In this document: one piece after another, positions 60,800 through 64,000 of the stretch | Layout: each line of letters opens with the position of its first letter | How positions within the stretch are numbered: the stretch's first letter is position 1 | From: CAYLLN01 sp964384375 | GTDB lineage: Bacteria; Planctomycetota; Planctomycetia; Pirellulales; Pirellulaceae | Assembly (NCBI GenBank): GCA_964384375.1 | Contig: CAYLLN010000030.1 | Location: forward strand, 9,376 to 73,375 | Direction: 5' to 3' | DNA: 64,000 nt | Notes under the pieces: model-generated | What the model was told of the DNA's origin: nothing | Database searches by the model: none | Seen by the model: the letters and a program-made list of their open reading frames with translations, nothing else | Position numbers and translations under genes: made by a program

Positions 60800-60816
60800 A
60801 TTCGTGGAGTACGGCT

Positions 60817-62418
60817 ATGTTTCGTCGCTATTTCGTGCTGGCATTGCTTTCATTCGCGACCGCGGCGAGCACTGGCCTGACGAGAACTAGCCGGGCTCAG
60901 GAAGATACCGAGCCGTCGCGGGGCGAACTCCGGCAGGCGATGGTGCGGCGGATTGACGAGATCGTCGCCGCCCGGCTGAAGGCCGAGGGGATCGAGCCCG
61001 CGCCCCGGTCGAGCGATGCAGAGTTCTTCCGCCGGGCGAGCCTCGACCTGACCGGCGTCGTGCCGCGGGCAGCAGACGTGCGGATGTTCCTGGCCGACGA
61101 GTCGCCGGACAAGCGGGCGAAAATGATCGACCGGCTGCTGGACTCGCCGGCCCACGCGACGCATCTGGCCAACACGTTTCGCCACATCATGCTGCCGGGC
61201 GGGATGGATGCCGAGAATATCAACAACGTCGTCGGCGTGCAGAATTGGCTGCGGCAAAAGTTTGTGGAGAACCTGCGGTACGACAATCTCGTGGCCGATC
61301 TGCTGGTGGCGACCGGCGGGGGCGACGCGGGGCCGGCCCTCTATTACACGTCGCTCGAATTGGCCCCCGAGAAGCTGGCCGGCAGCACAGCCCGCATCTT
61401 CCTCGGCTTGCAGATCGAATGTGCCGAGTGCCACGACCATCCGCACGACCATTGGAAGCAGACCGACTTCTGGGGCTATGCGGCATTTTTCGCGCAGCTT
61501 CGTCGGCCGGACGAGAACATGCCGGGGATGCGAGTCGCTCTGGTCGATCAGAACGAGGGAGATGTGAAGCTGCCGGAGGTGGGAACGGTCGTGCCGCCGC
61601 GATACCCATCGGGCGGAGCGCCGGCAGCGGATGAACTGGGGACGCGGCGCGAGAAGCTCGCCGTCTGGATGGCGTCGCGCGACAATCCGTATCTGCCGCG
61701 GGCGGCCGCGAATCGCGCATGGTGGATTCTGTTCGGCCGCGGCATCGTCGAGCCGGTCGATGACCTGGGCCCGCTCAATCCGCCGTCGCACCCGGAATTG
61801 CTCGACGACCTGACGCGGTACTTCACGAAGAGCGGCTTCGACCTGAAAGAACTGCTGCGGACAGTCTGCAACAGCGAAACGTACCAGCGGACGAGCGAGT
61901 GGCCGGGGACGGGCGCGCCAGACGAGAAGCTGCCGCCGCCAGAGCTCTATGCCCACATGCCGGTAAAGACACTGACCGCCGATCAGCTGTACGACAGCGT
62001 GAACCGCGTCCTCAACCGTCGCGGTCAGGGAATGATGCCGGGACTCAATGTGCAGAGTCCATTGGTCGATCCGCAGCGGCAGGCGTTCATTGCGAAGCTC
62101 GCCGTAGCGGGTCGTTCGCCGCTCGACTATCAAGCCGGTGTGCTCCAGGCGCTGACGCTGCTCAATGGAATGGATCTGGCCGAAGCGACCGATCCGGCTC
62201 GCAGCCCGCTTCTGGGCGCGCTCGAAGCGCCGTTCCTCGGCGACGACGAGCGAGCCCAGGCTCTGTTTCTGGCGACCCTTTCGCGTCCGGCAACCGAAGA
62301 GGAGCTTTCGCTCGTCCGCAAGCAGCTCGCCTTGCGCACCGAAAGCGACAAGGCGAAGGGATGGAGCGACGTGCTGTGGGCGATTCTGAACAGCGCGGAG
62401 TTTGCGCTGAATCATTGA
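60817..62418 (+). CDS. Planctomycete DUF1549/DUF1553 protein
   Basis: 533 residues from the ATG at 60817; the longer frame upstream is antisense to the sigma factor gene. Signal peptide, then DUF1549: RIDEIVAARLKAEGI, FFRRASLDLTGVVPRA, LGLQIECAECHDHPHDHWKQ with the CxxCH motif. DUF1553 follows: RAAANRAWWILFGRGIVEPVDD, LNPPSHPELLDDL, KELLRTVCNSETYQRTS. These are usually found in two-gene units with DUF1501, not seen here. Periplasmic; probably carries haem c or a metal. Function in the family is unsettled. Confidence 0.92.
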   Translation: MFRRYFVLALLSFATAASTGLTRTSRAQEDTEPSRGELRQAMVRRIDEIVAARLKAEGIEPAPRSSDAEFFRRASLDLTGVVPRAADVRMFLADESPDKRAKMIDRLLDSPAHATHLANTFRHIMLPGGMDAENINNVVGVQNWLRQKFVENLRYDNLVADLLVATGGGDAGPALYYTSLELAPEKLAGSTARIFLGLQIECAECHDHPHDHWKQTDFWGYAAFFAQLRRPDENMPGMRVALVDQNEGDVKLPEVGTVVPPRYPSGGAPAADELGTRREKLAVWMASRDNPYLPRAAANRAWWILFGRGIVEPVDDLGPLNPPSHPELLDDLTRYFTKSGFDLKELLRTVCNSETYQRTSEWPGTGAPDEKLPPPELYAHMPVKTLTADQLYDSVNRVLNRRGQGMMPGLNVQSPLVDPQRQAFIAKLAVAGRSPLDYQAGVLQALTLLNGMDLAEATDPARSPLLGALEAPFLGDDERAQALFLATLSRPATEEELSLVRKQLALRTESDKAKGWSDVLWAILNSAEFALNH

Positions 62419-62439
62419 GCGTGTCGGGGCGATGAACTT

Positions 62440-62539
62440 GGTCCCAAGCTCTGCTTGGGACCACAAGTATGGAAGCTCTGCTTCTTGAATCGTGGAAGCA
62501 GAGCTTCCGTCCATTTCGCCCCAAGCGGAGCTTGGGACG
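62440..62539. repeat. Nested palindromes between DUF1549 and DUF1080 genes
   Basis: GGTCCCAAGC / GCTTGGGACC (62440-62462), then GGAAGCTCTGCTTC at 62471 and its complement at 62495-62508, then CCCAAGC / GCTTGGG near 62520-62537. All of them are variants of an AAGC...GCTT core. Located between convergent genes. Confidence 0.75.
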
Positions 62540-62555
62540 GAGAGAGTTGGCACAT

Positions 62556-62584
62556 CATCGGGAGGCTCACGCCTCCCGCTCGCC
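62556..62584. repeat. REP-like palindrome (CATCGGGAGG family), intergenic
   Basis: Best-formed copy: CGGGAGGC TCAC GCCTCCCG followed by CTCGCC. It ends 6 bases before the DUF1080 stop. Confidence 0.85.
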
Positions 62585-62589
62585 AGACT

Positions 62590-63372
62590 TTACTCCGCCA
62601 GCTTCTTCAGTTCCACCTTGCGGAACTCGATCGGATGGCTTTCCGACTGGAGCGAGATCGTGCCGCCAGAAAGCTGCTTCGTGCCGGCTTTGGCGGCGAG
62701 CTCCTTCGCGTGGGCGTCGCGCTCGTCGAGTTGCGGCTCGTTGTATTCGAGCACCGTTTTGCCGTCGATGATGTGCTTCATCACCTTGTTGCCGTGGACT
62801 TCGATTTCGGCCGTGACCCACTGGTCGCCGTGATAGGTTTCCGACGTGGAGCTGGTGCAGTGTTGCGTGATCAGCTTGCCGTTCATCACGACGTTTGTGC
62901 CGGGCGTACACAGATTGGAAGTCGTGCGCGTGCCGCTGCCGGAGCCGCCGAGAAACTGCACTTCGATCGAAGCGGGGAAGTCCTGATCCTTGCTCATCGT
63001 CGCCGGAGATTCGCCGTGCAGCATGGCCCCGCTGTTGCGAATAGCCCAGCCCGGCCCGCCGGGGCACTGGTCACCGACGAAGCGATACTCGACCCGCAGG
63101 ATGTAGTTGGAGAACGGTTCTTTGTAGAAGAGGTGGCCGAACCGCTCGTCGAACTTGTCGTACTTGTCGTAAGCGACCTTCAGGACGCCGTTCTCGACGC
63201 GGAACGTGTCGCCGTAGTTGTCTCCCAGCTCGCAGTAGCGAATTTTCGGCGTCCAGCCGTCAAGGTCTTTGCCGTTGAAGAGTTGAATCCACTCACCGTC
63301 GGGTTTTTCCTCGGCAATAGCGAATGTTGTGGCGGCGACAAGGAGAGCGAGCGAGACGAGCGACCGGAGCAT
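62590..63372 (-). CDS. Secreted DUF1080 (3-keto-disaccharide hydrolase-type) protein
   Basis: 260 residues from the ATG at 63372 (an upstream ATG at 63408 would shift the signal peptide inside). Signal MLRSLVSLALLVAATTFA. WIQLFNGKDLDGWTPK, then GHLFYKEPFSNYILRVEYRF, PGGPGWAIRNSGAMLHG and ASIEVQFLGG are signatures of DUF1080, a concanavalin-like lectin/glucanase fold. Predicted to act on glucose-derived sugars in the periplasm. Confidence 0.93.
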   Translation of the reverse strand: MLRSLVSLALLVAATTFAIAEEKPDGEWIQLFNGKDLDGWTPKIRYCELGDNYGDTFRVENGVLKVAYDKYDKFDERFGHLFYKEPFSNYILRVEYRFVGDQCPGGPGWAIRNSGAMLHGESPATMSKDQDFPASIEVQFLGGSGSGTRTTSNLCTPGTNVVMNGKLITQHCTSSTSETYHGDQWVTAEIEVHGNKVMKHIIDGKTVLEYNEPQLDERDAHAKELAAKAGTKQLSGGTISLQSESHPIEFRKVELKKLAE

Positions 63373-63532
63373 GTTGGCGATTCCCGTGTGGCGGAGAGTA
63401 CTTTCCAACCGCTGATGGTACGTGGCGGAACGATGCCGGTCCAGCGCCGGGCAGCTGTTGCGGAGACAGCTAGGTCAATCTCTAATCGAAGCAAAGAAAT
63501 CTCGTTTCGCGTCCCCTAGCCCCAGCCCGCGC

Positions 63533-63874
63533 ATGTCCGACCTGATTCCGCTCGAAATTGATGTCCTCTCTGTGAAGCAGATGCTCGACCGTGGTGAGAA
63601 GTTCGTGCTCCTCGACTGCCGCGAGCCGAGCGAAGTGGCGACGGCCAGCATTACCGGCTCGATACACATCCCGATGCGGGACATCCCTGCTCGCTTGGCC
63701 GAACTGGATTCCGCCAAGGAGGGCCGGGTCGTCGTTCACTGCCATCACGGTGGCCGCAGCCTGCGAGTAACGAACTATCTTCGCCAGCAAGGCTTTGCGC
63801 ACGCTCAGAACATGTCGGGGGGCATCGACGCCTGGAGCGAGTACGTGGATCGGAACGTGCCGAAATATGGATAG
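63533..63874 (+). CDS. Rhodanese-domain protein
   Basis: 113 residues from the ATG at 63533. FVLLDCREPSEVATASITGS is the first CH2 motif and VVVHCHHGGRSLRV the active-site loop, with its catalytic cysteine; GGIDAWSEYVD closes the domain. A single-domain sulfurtransferase, cytoplasmic. Sulfur donor and acceptor unknown. Confidence 0.93.
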   Translation: MSDLIPLEIDVLSVKQMLDRGEKFVLLDCREPSEVATASITGSIHIPMRDIPARLAELDSAKEGRVVVHCHHGGRSLRVTNYLRQQGFAHAQNMSGGIDAWSEYVDRNVPKYG

Positions 63875-63939
63875 AAGCGGGTGCCCCGAACCCCTTGCCG
63901 CATTTGGGCGTCCTATTCTATAACCACCAGTAGCTACTC

Positions 63940-64000
63940 GCGGATGTGGCGGAATTGGCAGACGCGCTAGATTCAGGTTCTAGTGGCCGAAAGGTCGTGG
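63940..64000 (+). tRNA. tRNA-Leu (anticodon CAG), cut by the window end
   Basis: Acceptor GCGGATG, D-arm GCGGAATTGGCAGACGC, anticodon stem CTAGA/TCTAG with loop TTCAGGT (anticodon CAG), then the start of the long variable arm. The T-arm lies past the window. Confidence 0.9.

Noticed and set aside
60463..60816. N-terminal extension of the DUF1549 protein
   Set aside because: It is antisense to the sigma factor gene, and ATG 60817 starts a typical signal peptide.

Overview
The window reads as chromosomal DNA of a planctomycete, most likely from the Pirellulales. The pointers are families typical of that phylum: a DUF1559 prepilin-like protein with its partner lipoprotein, a DUF1549/DUF1553 protein, a DUF1080 protein, a TIGR03009-type secreted protein, an ECF sigma factor overlapping a Ser/Thr kinase gene, and two giant surface proteins that begin with a planctomycete LEPR-XLL-like sorting motif and carry dockerin repeats. 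The DNA is GC-rich. No species name can be given from sequence alone.

Layout. 1-8.3 kb (mostly minus strand): the 5' part of a sodium/solute symporter with its DUF485 partner; two tandem nucleotidyltransferase-fold paralogues; an overlapping three-gene unit (dehydrogenase, ABC ATPase, ABC permease fused to a CPBP protease); a TPR protein. 8.4-16.4 kb (plus): a coupled unit Hsp70 / RmlD-like reductase / HrpA helicase. 16.5-18.3 kb: small lipoprotein, DUF1559 protein and a 44-residue zinc ribbon. 18.8-39.0 kb: two giant secreted proteins, 4845 and about 1791 residues. 39.2-47.4 kb: a NagB-like/PIG-L fusion, Tpx, a TIGR03009 protein, an unknown protein, a HIT protein, a ThuA-domain protein and a DUF5675-like protein. 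47.5-50.0 kb: tRNA-Leu(UAA), a cluster of tiny membrane proteins and a tyrosine-recombinase remnant. 50.0-64 kb: small secreted and zinc-ribbon proteins, an OmpA lipoprotein, dGTPase, a c-type cytochrome/beta-propeller, a TetR/SDR divergent pair, a coiled-coil secreted protein, the kinase/sigma pair, DUF1549, DUF1080, rhodanese, and a tRNA-Leu(CAG) cut by the window end.

Two patterns stand out. First, the region is peppered with several families of short palindromic elements and heptamer minisatellites. Some sit between genes, but others lie in frame inside essential-looking genes (Hsp70, HrpA, the Ser/Thr kinase) and are translated. One family contributes the same peptide, HREAxxSRSP, to both Hsp70 and HrpA. 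Second, from 49.6 to 48.0 kb two families of tiny membrane proteins alternate strictly (RFTI.D type, then RLRTL type, three times over), with near-identical 5' ends and unrelated 3' ends, lying between a tRNA-Leu gene and an integrase fragment. I regard these as the best candidates for undescribed biology here.

All calls rest on reading the sequence and on family knowledge; no database search was run.
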